A stretch of DNA of 64,000 nucleotides from the NCBI GenBank assembly GCA_037157565.1, contig JAZHRO010000003.1, positions 37,957,001-38,021,000 on the forward strand, written 5' to 3'. Position 1 is the first letter of the stretch. Every line of letters begins with the position of its first letter. The notes under the pieces are model-generated. The model saw only the letters and a program-made list of their open reading frames with translations. It did not search any database and was not told the origin of the DNA. This DNA is from Thalassia testudinum. Lineage: Eukaryota > Streptophyta > Magnoliopsida > Alismatales > Hydrocharitaceae. Shown here in pieces: positions 9,208-20,718 of this stretch. The position numbers and the translations under genes were made by a program.

Positions 9208-10520
9208 GGCAATGATTTCCGATCTTCTTTTCGCATTTCATGCACTTTATTATTTTCTAACTTTGCTTCTCTTGTGTCTATTATTTTGCGGAGACCTCCA
9301 TCTGGGAATCATCAAGTGGTAGACTGGAGTAAAGTGCAGTTGAAGACAACTGTAAGTGCTCCCCATTCTTTCCCCCTCCATAGATTTCATTTGCCACATT
9401 AAATCTAAGTTCCAATTAACTTAGGTGTTTTCATAAATCCTAGGAATAGTTTGGTTGTTTGGATTCTCACTCACATTCATTCCACCCTCATTTATAAAAA
9501 AAAAAAAGCAACAAAAAGATAATCTTGTGGGGAATTTTCAATAGACACACAACGTACACCCACATCCAAGGCACTTAACCTAATTGATTTGTTTCTACTC
9601 AATCGGGTTCTGATCTGTGGAACTGATACACACAAAGCAACACATAAAAGAGTAGAAATCATTCTAGGTTAACCATCTTTGTGTGCCTAACTTAGTGGTG
9701 CATTTGTGGCCAGTTGTTTGAGTTGGTTGGGCTGCACCACTTTACTTAAAATCAACTCATCAAGTAGCTCCTCCTTAGGGTTTTCAATCTAGGTCTATTC
9801 CAGGCACTCCACTTTCTTTCTGGTTTTAAAGGAAAACAATCTTCACCCGTGTTTGACAACTTAATTTGCCTAGAAACTTGATTGCAATCCACCTAATTTG
9901 AAACCCTAAAACCTACTTAAATAAGATTTGAACATTAAAATCCACGCATCACAAATAATCTTTCTTGAAAACCCTAGTTGTGCATGCACTTACACAAATC
10001 TCAATCAATCATTAAGGGCATAACCCATTTTAAGGGCCCATCACATTCCATAAGCACCGCAATCCCAGGCCTTAATAAAATTGAGTAGATGTTGGCCTTA
10101 AGGTCTGATTCGCTCTTCAGGGCCTAGTCTGAGATTTTCTTTGATTAACCTACTTTTACTGATTAATCTGATGTCTAGCTAGGGGAGTAGCGTCAAACGA
10201 CCGCGGCTGGGGGATATACTAGGAACCAGAGGCGAAAGTTGAAGGAAGAACCTTCTCCCGAGTCCCTCCTAACTGGTTGGATTGAGTAGATGCAAGTAGA
10301 GTAAATCATTTACAATCTTAAGGTAGGTTTTGGGAGTCAGAAGATCCTTAGGCTACCCCACTTAAGGACAGCCTTGTTTTGCTGTGCTGCAGGGTCCCTA
10401 TCCCCAATCCTTCCGACCTACTCCTAGTTTATGCTGGGAAGACGGTCATTGAATCCCTGATTGGAAGGACCATTACAGTATTCTAGGAGGCGCAAATTGA
10501 ATTTTGGTCAAATTGATCCC
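9208..10520 (+). other. 5' leader of element B
   Basis: About 1.3 kb of untranslated leader with no long frame. It is homologous block by block to the leader of E (60024-61240). Shared pieces include TGGTAGACTGGAGTAAAGTG (about 9319), a block with AATCGGGTTCTGATCTGTG (about 9601), AAGGGCACAACCCAT-like and GGCCCATCACATTCCA segments (about 10014-10050) and a strongly kept block with CAAACGACCGCGGCTGGGGG (about 10193). Confidence 0.75.
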
Positions 10521-12260
10521 ATGGCCGACAGACTGCCTCCTTTGCCTCAAAATCCACAGGAAGAATTTCGAAGGTAGCTGGAACAAATGCAGAGAATGCA
10601 GGAATGGTTCCAGAGAATGCAGGGCACTCAGCCCTTGAAGGACTTTTATGATCCTTCAAATTACGGGGAATGTCCTGGCATCTAGATTCCAGCTGGTGAC
10701 GTAGAAATCAAGCCCCAGGTTTTAATCCTGATCAAACATTATCATGGGCTTGGCTTAAAAGATCCGTTTCAGCACTTGGAGGACTTGACCACTTTGATCC
10801 AGACCACCAAGGCATGAAACGTAAATGAGGAGCAAATGATCATGAGGCTCTTCCCCCACTCCCTTAGGAAAAAGTCCGCACATTGGTATAGGACAATAGG
10901 AAGACCAATTGCAACTTGGAATGAGTTGAAATCGACCTTTCTGAAGAAATTCTTCCCAGTCGGACGTACCAATGCTTTGAGATGGGCAATCACTACCTTT
11001 ACCCAGCGGCCGGGGGAGTAATTTCATGTGGCCTAGTAGCGATTCCAGGACCTATTACGGAGGTGTCCACACCACGAGGTGCTGAAATGGCAACTCGTGC
11101 AGATCTTCTTTCATGGGTTGACTAAGCAACTTGAAAATCATGTGGATGCTTCTTGCAGAGGCAAGTTCCTCAATAAAGATGTAGATAGTGCACATGATTT
11201 ATTTGAGGAAATGAGCAAGAATTCAATCAATCATTCCTCCATGGATACATTTAACCGGTCCCAGCAGCCTAGATCAAATGTCAATGAAGTCCATGACTCT
11301 CATTCATTTGATATGGAATTGATTTGTAACAAACTTGATAAGGTGGGCTTGGTTGCTAAGAGAATGGAAGAGTGCATGGCTGGCAATTCTATGAACAACT
11401 CTCGATCCACTCAATCCCAAAATTCGGGATTCCATTCTTCACAAGCTCCTTCTAGATGGGAGTTCGTGAATCAACTCGATGCGGCTCAACCTGTGAGTCA
11501 GCATTTTTCGGAACCCCACGGGTTCCAAACTGGGGCCTTTGATCCCAGTTTTTCTGATCGTTCCCTTTCTTTCTCTCCAACCTCACCCTATGAGGATGTC
11601 TGTGCTGTACAAGAGAATGTTAGATCCAACCCCTACACTAATGCCTATAATCCAGGTTGGAGAAACCACCCTAACTTCTCTTGGAAAAACCCATGGCAAT
11701 AGACCAACTTCTGACTCGGTAACTATGCTCCGCAACGACCAATGGGTCAAGGTCTTGCATATACTTAGTTGCCTCCAAGTCAGGTCAATTAGCCAGCTTG
11801 GAATGCCCATCAACCTGCAGGGCAGGCTGATTTGAACCGACAAATGGTAGAGATGCAAGGATCTATGCTCTAGCTCATGTAGCAAATGAAAACCTCGCTG
11901 GACAACTTGCAGTTCGGGATCATTGCTAACTCTCGTCAACCCGGATCTCTACCATCCCAACCCGTACCCAACCCACAAAATATAATGAATTCAGGCAACC
12001 AAGCCCATGGGTACGGAAATCAGAGGGACCTACACGCACATGCTTAGGTGGTTGAGTAGGGTTCCTCCTCCTCTTCTTCTTCTACAAATCAACAATTCCT
12101 AGCTAATCAAGCCCCTTCAATCTGTCCTAACCCTCCCCAAGACCCAAATTCTTATGCATCTGTAAATTCTATCACCTTGAGGAGTGGTAAGCAGACTCAA
12201 GATTCACAGCCACACTATTCTGATCTTCTGAATCCTGAAGAACCTAAGGAGTGAGAGGAG
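10521..12260 (+). pseudogene. gag: gag of element B (in-frame stops)
   Basis: The start ATG at 10521 gives MADRLPPLPQNPQEEF. The capsid region has HWYRTIGRPIATWNELKSTF then KKFFPVGRTNALR (about 10875-10985) and RRCPHHEV (about 11060), the usual Athila gag core. A coiled region follows, then the Athila signature NAYNPGWRNHPNFSW (about 11640-11685) and a Gln/Pro/Asn-rich tail. The whole region stays in one frame with gag's capsid part, but it has more than a dozen in-frame stops (for example at 11022 and 11700). It would form the capsid shell of virus-like particles if intact. The boundary with protease is arbitrary because the product is a polyprotein. Confidence 0.88.
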
Positions 12261-13007
12261 AATTATGGAGGAGAAATCAAGACTCAGGAACCTGATTCCA
12301 AAAATCTGACTCATGTTCCTTTTCCTGAAGCCGTGATCAAATCAAAGAAGTCTGTTGATAGTAATGAGGAGCTTCTCAATCTATTTAAGAATGTTGAGAT
12401 CAATATCCCACTCCTTGATGCTATCAAGCACATACCAGCTTACGCAAGTTTTTTAAAGGATTTATGTACACAAAAGCGTAAGTCGAGAGAATCTATTCTG
12501 AGGAAGGTGGTACTCTCCGAGCAGGCTAGTTCTGTTATCCTGCACCACCTCCCTCAGAAAAAGAGAGATCCAGGTGCTCCATTGATTTCTTGCATCATTG
12601 AAGATTACACATTTGATAGAGCACTTTTGGATCTGGTTGCATCCATCAACCTAATTTTGACTTCTCTTTACGAGAAGTTTGGATTAGGTGATCTTCAGCC
12701 AACTTCAGTAACGCTACAGTTAGTGAACCGCTCGGTCACAAATCCACGAGGCATTATTAAAGATGTTATAGTTAAGGTCAAGGATTTCTATTTTCCTATA
12801 GATTTCCTTGTCCTTGACTTGGATGTACCTGATAATCTGAGGAACACTCCGATCATTCTGGGGTGTCCATTCCTGGCTACAGCTAAGGTCAACATTAATT
12901 GTGAAAGCGGTAGCATAGAAATCGCCTTTGGGGATCAACGAATGAAATTTGATATTTTTAAGGTGATCCATAAATTTGAGGATTGTGGATTTATTGAGGA
13001 ACTTTAG
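12261..13007 (+). pseudogene. Aspartic protease region of element B
   Basis: Same frame as gag. An open stretch runs from 12333 to 13007. The pre-protease linker has EVINIPLLDAI-type sequence (NVEINIPLLDAIKHIPAYA) typical of Athila/Tat elements. The catalytic segment reads FDRALLDLVASINLI (about 12610-12655), where related elements have DLGAS: the active-site Asp is present but the Gly has become Val. The flap-side segment is TPIILGCPFLATA (about 12846-12885). It would process the polyprotein, but the substitution and flanking stops indicate a dead copy. Confidence 0.85.
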
Positions 13008-13189
13008 GAGGATAATGGAAACATTGAAACTTGTTTGATGGTTTCTTCAATCGAAAGTTTCTCCTTTGATGACAAATTCAACCCGCAACCCTCGATGGCT
13101 GACCTGCCATCTTCTGAAGAGGTTATTGATTTTGTTCACTCACAACCTCTTCCTCTTGTTGAGTCTTCATAATCTACCTTACCATCAAT

Positions 13190-14078
13190 CATCAACCCAC
13201 CCCAGCTTGAACTGAAACCATTGCCAAAGAATTTGAAATATCAATTTTTAGCACCTCAGAAGATGCTCTCTGTGATTATCAGTGCTAAATTGACGAAGGA
13301 GCAAGAGATTAAATTGATCAAGGTCCTGAAGGAACACAAGGAGGCAATTGGTTGGACCATTCATGACCTCAAGGGGATCGAGCCATCTTACTGCAATCAT
13401 AGAATATTCTTTGAAGATGGATCCCACCATTCTCGCCAGATGCAGAGGAGATTAAATCCAAATATGCGAGAAGTGGTCAAAAAGGAAATCATCAAGTGGC
13501 TCGATGTAGGAATTATTTATCCAATCTTTGATAGTCCCTGGGTAAGTCCCGTGCAGATTGTTCCGAAGAAAGTCGAGATTACCGTTGTGACTAATGAGAG
13601 AGGAGAATCTGTCACAACTCGTTCAACTTCCTCTTGGAGGTTTTGTATTGATTATAGGAAGCTGAACACAGCCACTAAAAAGGATCATTTTCCCCTGCCC
13701 TTCATCGATCAAATATTGGAAAGGTTAGCTGGGCAGAAGTACTTCTATTTTCTTGATGGCTACTTGGGATACAACCAAGTTCCTATCCATCCTGAGGATC
13801 AGGAAAAGACTACTTTCACCTGTCCCTACGGAACCTTTGCTTTTCGTAGGATGCCTTTCGGGTTATGCAATGCACTTGTGACTTTTCGAAGGTATGATAG
13901 CCATATTTTCTGACATGGTGGGAGAGTTTATGGAAGTCTTCATGGATGATTTCTCTATTTTTGGAGAATCATTTGACTCTTGTTTGGCTAATCTGGAAAT
14001 GATTCTTAAGCGATGTATCAAAACACGATTGGTCATTACCTAGGAAAAGAGTCATTTCATGACCTAAGAAGGCATCGT
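13190..14078 (+). pseudogene. pol: Reverse transcriptase of element B (frameshifted)
   Basis: The open part is 13221-13913. The chain shows RRLNPNMREVVKKEIIKWLD, WVSPVQIVPKK, WRFCIDYRKLN, KDHFPLPFIDQILERL, FYFLDGYLGYNQ (first catalytic Asp), FTCPYGTFAFRRMPFGLCNA. A deletion near 13892 moves the frame, after which FMDDFSIF (the YMDD-box equivalent, about 13943-13966) can be read in another frame. The insertion between WVSPVQIVPKK and WRFCIDYRKLN is typical of the Athila lineage. Stops at 14041 and 14064 break the thumb region. Confidence 0.9.
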
Positions 14079-14079
14079 T

Positions 14080-14750
14080 TTGGGTCATGTAATCTCTAAA
14101 CGGGGAATTGAAGTGGATAAAGTTAAGGTTAATGCTATCACTAAACTTCTTCCTCCCACATCTGTTAAACAAATCCGATCATTTCTTGGCCATGTAGGAT
14201 TCTATCGAAGATTCATCAAGGATTTCTCGAAGGTTGCTCGTCCCCTGAGCAATCTTCTTGCCAAAGAAATGCCATTTGTTTTTGACGAATCATGCCGAAA
14301 GGCATTTGATTTCCTGAAAACGGCAGTCACCTGTGCTCCAATTTTGTAACCACCAATTTGGACAGCCCCTTTTGAGATCATGACCGACGCTTCTGATTAC
14401 GCGGTCGAGGCCGTCTTGGGTAAAAAATTGATAGAAAGCCCTCTATCATCTACTACGGTAGTAAAACCCTGGATCAAGCCCAGAGGAATTACACTGTTAC
14501 TGAAAAGAAACTACTAGCTGTAGTGTTCGCTTTGGAAAAATTCATGGCTTATCTCTTAGGGTCTCATGTTATCATCTATACCAACCACTTGACCTTGAGA
14601 CATCTCTTGGCCAAAAAGGATGCTAAACCCTGGCTTATTCATTGGATTCTTCTGCTTCAAGAATTTGATCTTGAAATCAAGGATAAAATCAGCGTACAAA
14701 ATGTGGTAGCGGATCATTTGTCGAGACTCCTAGGTGATTCCTCTCATCTG
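14080..14750 (+). pseudogene. pol: RT connection and RNase H of element B
   Basis: GHVISKRGIEVDKVKVNAI, then FLGHVGFYRRFIKDFS (about 14080-14230), then the RNase H part: EIMTDASDYAV (about 14372-14405, first Asp), [17 protein letters not shown] (the Glu, about 14493-14540), and [13 protein letters not shown] (about 14570-14607), where the expected third acidic residue of Y-[ST]-D-H is Asn. Frames change between 14350 and 14523. The Asp-to-Asn change would by itself impair the active site. Confidence 0.85.
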
Positions 14751-16097
14751 GACATTTCGATTGCAGACACTTTTTCGGATGAAACTATTCTTGTTGTTTT
14801 AGGTGTCCACACCCCATGCTTTATTGACATTGTTAACTATTTGGCCGTTAGTCAAATCCCCTAGGATTAGACTAAGCAACAATGGGATAGACTCAAATCT
14901 GAGGCCAAATACTACTTCTGGGAGGACCCTGAGCTGTATTGCATCGGCTCTGATCAGATTATTCATTGATGTATACCAGAGAATGAATTCAACAGTATAC
15001 TCGAGTTCTGCCATGCATCTAGGTGTGGTGGACATTTCTCCGGGAAAAAGACGGCTGCAAAAATATTGCAATCTGGCTTCTATTGGCCGTCTTTATTTAA
15101 GGATGCCCAGGATTTCTCAAGGTCGTGTTCTCAATGTCAGGTACTCGGGAGCATAACTAAGAGAGATATGATGCCCCTAAACCCAATTCTTCCTATTGAA
15201 ATTTTCAATGTTTGGGGCATTGATTTCATGACACCCTTTCTCCCTTCATTTGGACATCAGTACATTCTTGTTTCTGTTGATTGTGTCTAAAAGGATTGAG
15301 GCGATTCCCACCCGTACTAATGACCATAAGGTTATGGATTTTGTCAAGAAAAATATCTTCAGTAGGTTTAGGATTTCGAGGGCCATCATCAGTGATGGTG
15401 GCACTGATTTTACTAATGCCCAATTCTGGAATTTGTTGGCTAAATACGGGGTTAATCACCAAATTTCCACACCTTACCATCCCCAGATGAATGGATAAGC
15501 CGAGATCTCCAATCGGGAGGTCAAGAACATTCTGCAAAAAACGGTTAGGCCTGATCGCAAGGACTGGACTCAAAAGCTTGAGGACGCTCTTTGGGCCTAC
15601 CGCACGGTGTATAAAACGCCCATCGGCATGTCTCCATTCCATTTGGTGTATGGAAAGGCATGCCATTTACCCGTAGAGATTGAACACAGGGCATTCTGGG
15701 TGATCAAACAATGCAATTTAGAGCTGAATTTAGATGGGAAGACCAGGAAACTCCAACTATCTGAGTTGGAGGAGCTTAGAAATGATGCATATGAGAATGC
15801 CAAGATCTACAAGGCTCGGCCAAATCTCTACATGATCAACTGATTTCCCGCAATAGCTTTGAGCCAAACCAGAAGGTCTGGTTATTCGATTCTAAACTTA
15901 AGCTCTTTCCTGGCAAACTAAGATCTAAATGGAATGGCCCATTCATAATTGACAAGATTTTTTCAAATGGAGCTGTTCAGATTTCTGACCCAAAGACGGG
16001 TAACACATTTAAAGTCAATGGTGAACGTCTGAAGCCTGTTATTGACCGTACTCTTCCAGAACCCATCTCAAACACGGTTGCTCTAGCCATTCTGTGA
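14751..16097 (+). pseudogene. pol: Integrase of element B (multiple frameshifts)
   Basis: A zinc-binding HHCC region is recognisable (GGHFSGKKTAAKILQ then GFYWPSLFKDA and CSQCQVLGS, about 15025-15150). The catalytic core has VWGIDFM (first Asp, about 15212), [15 protein letters not shown] (second Asp, about 15385-15428), and SNREVKN-like (Glu, about 15510) across a stop at 15496. The C-terminal part has [19 protein letters not shown] (about 15634-15690) and ends near VNGERLKPVIDRT with the stop at 16095-16097. Frames change at least at 14870, 15290 and 15842. Confidence 0.88.
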
Positions 16098-16248
16098 CTT
16101 CTTTGGCTGGACTTCACCTTGCTGACAGCATTAAACTCAGCAGATGTACATATGACACAAAGCTGATACGATCTTCATATTCAAGTGACATCTTTCATAC
16201 TCTACCCTTTCTTTCATGTCTCTTTTTCAATGTGAACATTGCGTCAAC

Positions 16249-16263
16249 TAGGCATGCGGGGTG
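16249..16263 (+). other. Internal polypurine tract of B
   Basis: TAGGCATGCGGGGTGG after TGTGAACATTGCGTCAAC. It is equivalent to the tracts at 2686, 27849 and 63094, and lies 1192 bp before the 3' LTR. Confidence 0.55.
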
Positions 16264-17437
16264 GATTCATTTTGAATCATTTGGTCAGCTTTATGAAATT
16301 CATGTAAATTATTTTTCTCTTCTTATTTATATATAAAAAAAAATTAGGAAGGAATAGTTGGACGTTAGGACTTTTCAATCTTAGGAAATTTTAGATTAGG
16401 ATCTGAACACAAAGACCCTTCAGGTCTTTGGACTTAATCAGCCTGTGTATCCAATAAAATGTGGATTTATCTTTCGAGTCCTCGCCAATCTTAATTCTAT
16501 TGTAATTTGAGTAAATAAGTTTGGGTGATAAGTACACGACTTATCAACCCGCCCTCTGATTTGAGGGAACTTTGAGTTTTAAGCATCTACACACTTTCTT
16601 TACACTGAATCGTTGTTCGGTGATTTTAAAGGAAATTGGGTAGCAAATGAACCTTCTACGGTGATATGGTTGGCAAGTTATCATGGGTAACAACCCATAG
16701 GTTAGTTGTCCAGAGCCCAGTCACTGGACCATTCTCTTTTTGTTGCCTTTAGGTAAATCTTAGATCAGAGAAGCCACCTACTTAAAAAGAGAGAGAGAGA
16801 GAGAGAGAAAAGGAGAAAAGAAAAAAAGAAATAAGTCACACTTGTCGTTGGTAATAGCTCATCGACCCTGTTGTCCGGAACCTAGCTCAATAAATGCACT
16901 GAAAATTCTCAAAACACTTAGGAAGAAGTGGAGAAGTAGAATAAATCAAGGAGATATACACTGGATTCACACTTGTGTTGACCTCGTAAAAATAAAAGTA
17001 GGGAGAAAGCTACCGGTTGTAAAGATACACCTTTAGGCAGAATTCTCTTTCTATGGTCACCTAAAGGCATAGAAATCCGAAGTCCATTTTAACTGTCGGT
17101 CAACGAGCCTATCACATTCACAATAAGATGCTTAGAACTTAGGGTTCTCATCAAATCTTGGGTGAGTTGAATGGCCATAGAAGGCCACTCTTAAACCCTA
17201 AAACTTGAAAATCCAAACAAATTAGAAAAGAGGAAAAAAGAGAAAAAGAAATTTTTCTTTGAATAAGGCAAGGGCTTAAGGTGGTCTACATTTTGGCAGA
17301 TACTCAGGCACTGTTGCGTCTTTGAAAGTTCAGATCATAAGTAGATATTTTCTTAGTGATTGAAAATAACTCATGCCCAAATAATCTAAGCTAATTCTTT
17401 TATAAATAGCATATAGTTTTTCTTAGGGACTAGCAAA
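16264..17437 (+). other. Conserved structured 3' non-coding module (B copy)
   Basis: Same order of parts as in D: hairpin GATAAGT-N5-ACTTATC (16527-16545) followed by CCCTCTGATTTGAGGGA, first copy of the block of about 57 bp (16665-16720), a GA-rich tract (about 16788-16835), a shortened second copy (16841-16886), GGGAGAAAGCTACCGG, and a late block with CATTTTGGCAGATACTCAGG. No credible gene. Confidence 0.7.
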
Positions 17438-17454
17438 AGATAGGCATGGGGGTA
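17438..17454 (+). other. Terminal polypurine tract of B
   Basis: AGATAGGCATGGGGGTA directly before the 3' LTR start TGATGTAAAC. Confidence 0.85.
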
Positions 17455-18308
17455 TGATGTAAACATGTTTATACTACTTAAGATGTCTATTTATGCATGT
17501 TCTTAAGCATAGGATTGCATTGCATACTATAAATATTGCATAACATGCATCATCTTACATTTAGATTAGTTTAAATAAAATGGAGGTTAATTGTCTCTTA
17601 TGTTCATGGATAGGACAAACTTTTTATCGGAGCCTCAGATTGAAGATCTAACCATACAGATGTGATCAGGGTGACGATTGGAGTTCAACGACTCCAAGAT
17701 CACCCTAATCAGACATCTGTAGCATCAGATAGAGACCGGGGAATCTTAGAAGATCAATGGCCAAGATGGTGTGAATCCACACTTGAAATGACAAATCTGA
17801 CCACATAGATGGATTTGGATCGATGATCACAGCCTAACGGCATGAAAATTGACTTAATCCGACACTCGTGGCACCATCTACATCATCCAGAAGATGGATG
17901 GCCAAGATGGCGTCACGTGGTGCCATCTCAACCATCCAACCGACCCTTAGGACTGCCGCTACCTCTCTTAGATCTTGATCCAATGGCTATCATCACGCAT
18001 CGCTTGAAACTTCCGCGCGACACAATTCACTACGCAACGCAGTGTTGCAAATCATTGCCCGATCACAGGACGCGAGTTCGATTCGCAATCTACAACTCGC
18101 ACGCGATTAATTTTGATCGCTTGATCGGCTGTGGGTGGCCTAGATTGCCCGATCGGGCGCACGCGCAGTCAAATGCACCACGCGCATGCCCAATCGTACG
18201 TGCAAGAGCGCGGTTAAGCGCAGGTGGAGTAGGCTTGAGGAGCGCTCTCAGCCGTTCGATCTCACGATCGAATGACAAAGATTCAGAGAATGTGGGCGGC
18301 GTGGTAGG
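17455..18308 (+). repeat. 3' LTR of element B, left part (854 bp)
   Basis: Aligns with the 5' LTR from its first base to about position 8406. The break is after GGCGTGGTAGG, where element A begins. The last five bases GTAGG are the left target copy of A. Confidence 0.9.
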
Positions 18309-19242
18309 TGATGAGAGCATCATCATGAGCCATAACTAGCTCATTTTGACCCAATAAAGAAGATAATAGCTCCTACATAACCTAGAAGAAGGCCAAAATG
18401 AAGGAATAAGTGCTTTGAGAAGAAAACATGAATTAAAGGTTAAAACTGCAATTTTACCGTTGCAGTGCATAAATGGGATTTCTCAGAGGCAAAACATAGG
18501 TCAAAAGGTCTAAATAAGAATAAAAGTGGGTTGAGTTAATCAGAAATGGGTTTATGTGCAATCTAGGAATTAAATGACATTTGGTAACCCTAAAACAGAC
18601 CCGCTTAAACTAACAAGGTTTCGATCAGGATAAAAATCAAGTAAACCCTCTAAAAATGATGGAAAAATATCCCCTAGGGCTTAGAACACTTAATTTGTCC
18701 TTTGGAACCCACTTTGACCTAGATTAGGGTCCTAGCTCATCAATTGATCTAATTTGGGTTTTTACGCAAAATTTCCAATCAAACGTGGTGAAACGTAAAA
18801 TCCAACTTCACCATTGGATTCCTTAGGTCCAAGTTAGGTTTTTATCAAAATTTGGACCTAAGGGGAGGCATCTTGACCTACTTTGCAATTTAGTACACCC
18901 AAATCATAATTTGGTCCCTATCTTTTGAAAATCATTGCAGAGAGCCCCCTAATTTCTTCGCCACCTTTGCAATAACGTCCTTCCACCATTGTTGGGGCAG
19001 AATCCTGCTCCGGTGAGGATTAGAGAGGGAATACTCTCTGATTCCTCAGACATCCCCTCCCAGAAATGGAAGGGAGATTCTCTGAGGAATTCCCTTCCAT
19101 CTGAGGCCTATCACGATCTCTGATTTGATCCCAATCTCTCGTGCGAACGCACGAGAGATTTGGGTATCCACCCACTTTCCTTCTCCGATGAGCCGTTGGA
19201 GATGATTGCGCGCCCTCCACGCACTAGAAAGTTCAGCCAGCA

Positions 19243-19251
19243 CCTATAAAA
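19243..19251 (+). promoter_or_regulatory. First TATA-like box of A 5' LTR
   Basis: CTATAAAAG in the context CAGCACCTATAAAAGAATC. It is kept in the 3' LTR (about 30012), and the A-like LTR at the left edge has CTATAAATACC on the minus strand near 940. Confidence 0.55.
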
Positions 19252-20140
19252 GAATCGCCAAGTCTGGCCGCTCAAATTCAGACTTGCTTGGTGGAGATTC
19301 CCCCAAATTTTCTTCTCTTCCATCTCCGGCCAAGGAACCCGCAAGCTCCGGTGACCTCCTCCCCTCCTTCTCGTCGCTCTGTTGCCATACCAGCAGCAGA
19401 GTCCACTTTGCCTCTTCCTTCCGCATCGTGCCGTACCAAGCGCGCGTTCCCCTGACCTCGTCCTTGTCGCCTCTCCCTTCCTCAGGGTTCTTCTTCTCCG
19501 ACGATGGCAGCTACGCACCGTCCACTCCGCTGCCTCTCTCCCTTCCTGAACACTCCAGATACATTCCCCTTCTTCCCCACTCTCTGTTCCCCCTTACATT
19601 TCATTTAATTACCCCTCGACTATGCCTGACCACCGCCATCTTCCATCCCTCTGGCCAACCTCCGGCGAATCGCTCCTGTCGCTCCACACTTCCGCACGAC
19701 TCGCCGACCAACTTAGAGGCTCCGCCTCTCCACAGGGAACATCCTCCACCTACCCACTACCGCTCTACACCCACACAACGCTCCCCTGAACACACCCACA
19801 TCTCTGGTCACAAGATGACCTAGGCACGCACGCCTAGGCCGTCCCACGACCTGCAGCACCGTGCACCACCTTCGTTGTGCCACGGTGAAGCTCCCCAGCT
19901 GGTCTGATTAAGCCGAGAGGCTTGTTTTGTGTTTGGCAGTATTCCAGCCCCTGCAGCCATTGACGGTTGAAGCAGCTTCGGAGCAACTCCAGGCTTCAGG
20001 ACCTCTAGCCTTCAAGTGCAGCGAACTCGGGTGAGCAGTGCATAGACATCTGGTCCAGCAAGGAGTGCAGCGAAGCCCGCAGCCTTGGCAATTGCACGAA
20101 GACTCTTCTGCGGGTGCACGTGAGAGCGGGGCAAGACTAA

Positions 20141-20184
20141 TAGTCCCACATCGGCGAAATACGAAGCGTAGGTATGATATAAAG
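20141..20184 (+). promoter_or_regulatory. TAGTCCCACATCGG box and second TATA-like box of A 5' LTR
   Basis: TAGTCCCACATCGG at 20141-20154 and GATATAAAG at 20176-20184. The pair is kept in the 3' LTR (30911 onward, with GATAAAAAG). A similar TAGTCCCACATCG box stands upstream of an AT-rich box in the LTR of element C. Confidence 0.5.
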
Positions 20185-20690
20185 TGAATTTGTGTTATCT
20201 TCTCGTTGCCTCCAAACGCACAAGGGTGAGGTCCCTCACCTAGCGCTCACCTTGTCTGCGGTTTCACCTCGCGGATCTGGTGGGCTTCGACCCGACCTAA
20301 TCTGAGCACACCTCGCGCATCACCCACTCGCCGGTGCACCTGGTCCCAGGTGCGAAATCCGACCCGATTACCTGTGGCTCTAAGAGAGCGTCCTTGAGTG
20401 AATTTCAGAGAGAGACGTGCGGGTAGAGGGGCAGGGTAGGTTTTTGCTTCCACCTCTCTGTGCAGGCAGGCTGAGCGAAGAAGAGAAGAAACTTAGCCAA
20501 GGAAGAAAAGGACTGCAGACAAAAAGAAGACAAAAGAGAAAAGAAGCAAAGCCAGGAAGAAGAAGCCCTGTAGATCAGAAGAAAAGAAGAAGAAGAACCT
20601 ACGGAGAAGAAGAAGAAGGCAGAAGAGAGAAGTATGACTGCAGGGAAAGCAATGACCAAGAAAGAAGGCCAAACAAGAAGACTACATTTA

Positions 20691-20718
20691 AGACGTCTGA
20701 TAAAGAAATCAGACGTCC
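20691..20718 (+). repeat. GACGTC inverted repeat in A LTR
   Basis: AGACGTCTGAT then AAAGAA then ATCAGACGTCC: two GACGTC palindromes that are inverted relative to each other. The 3' LTR copy is at 31473-31500, with one palindrome reading GATGTC. The same words make up the arrays in the SIRE-like LTRs. Confidence 0.75.
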
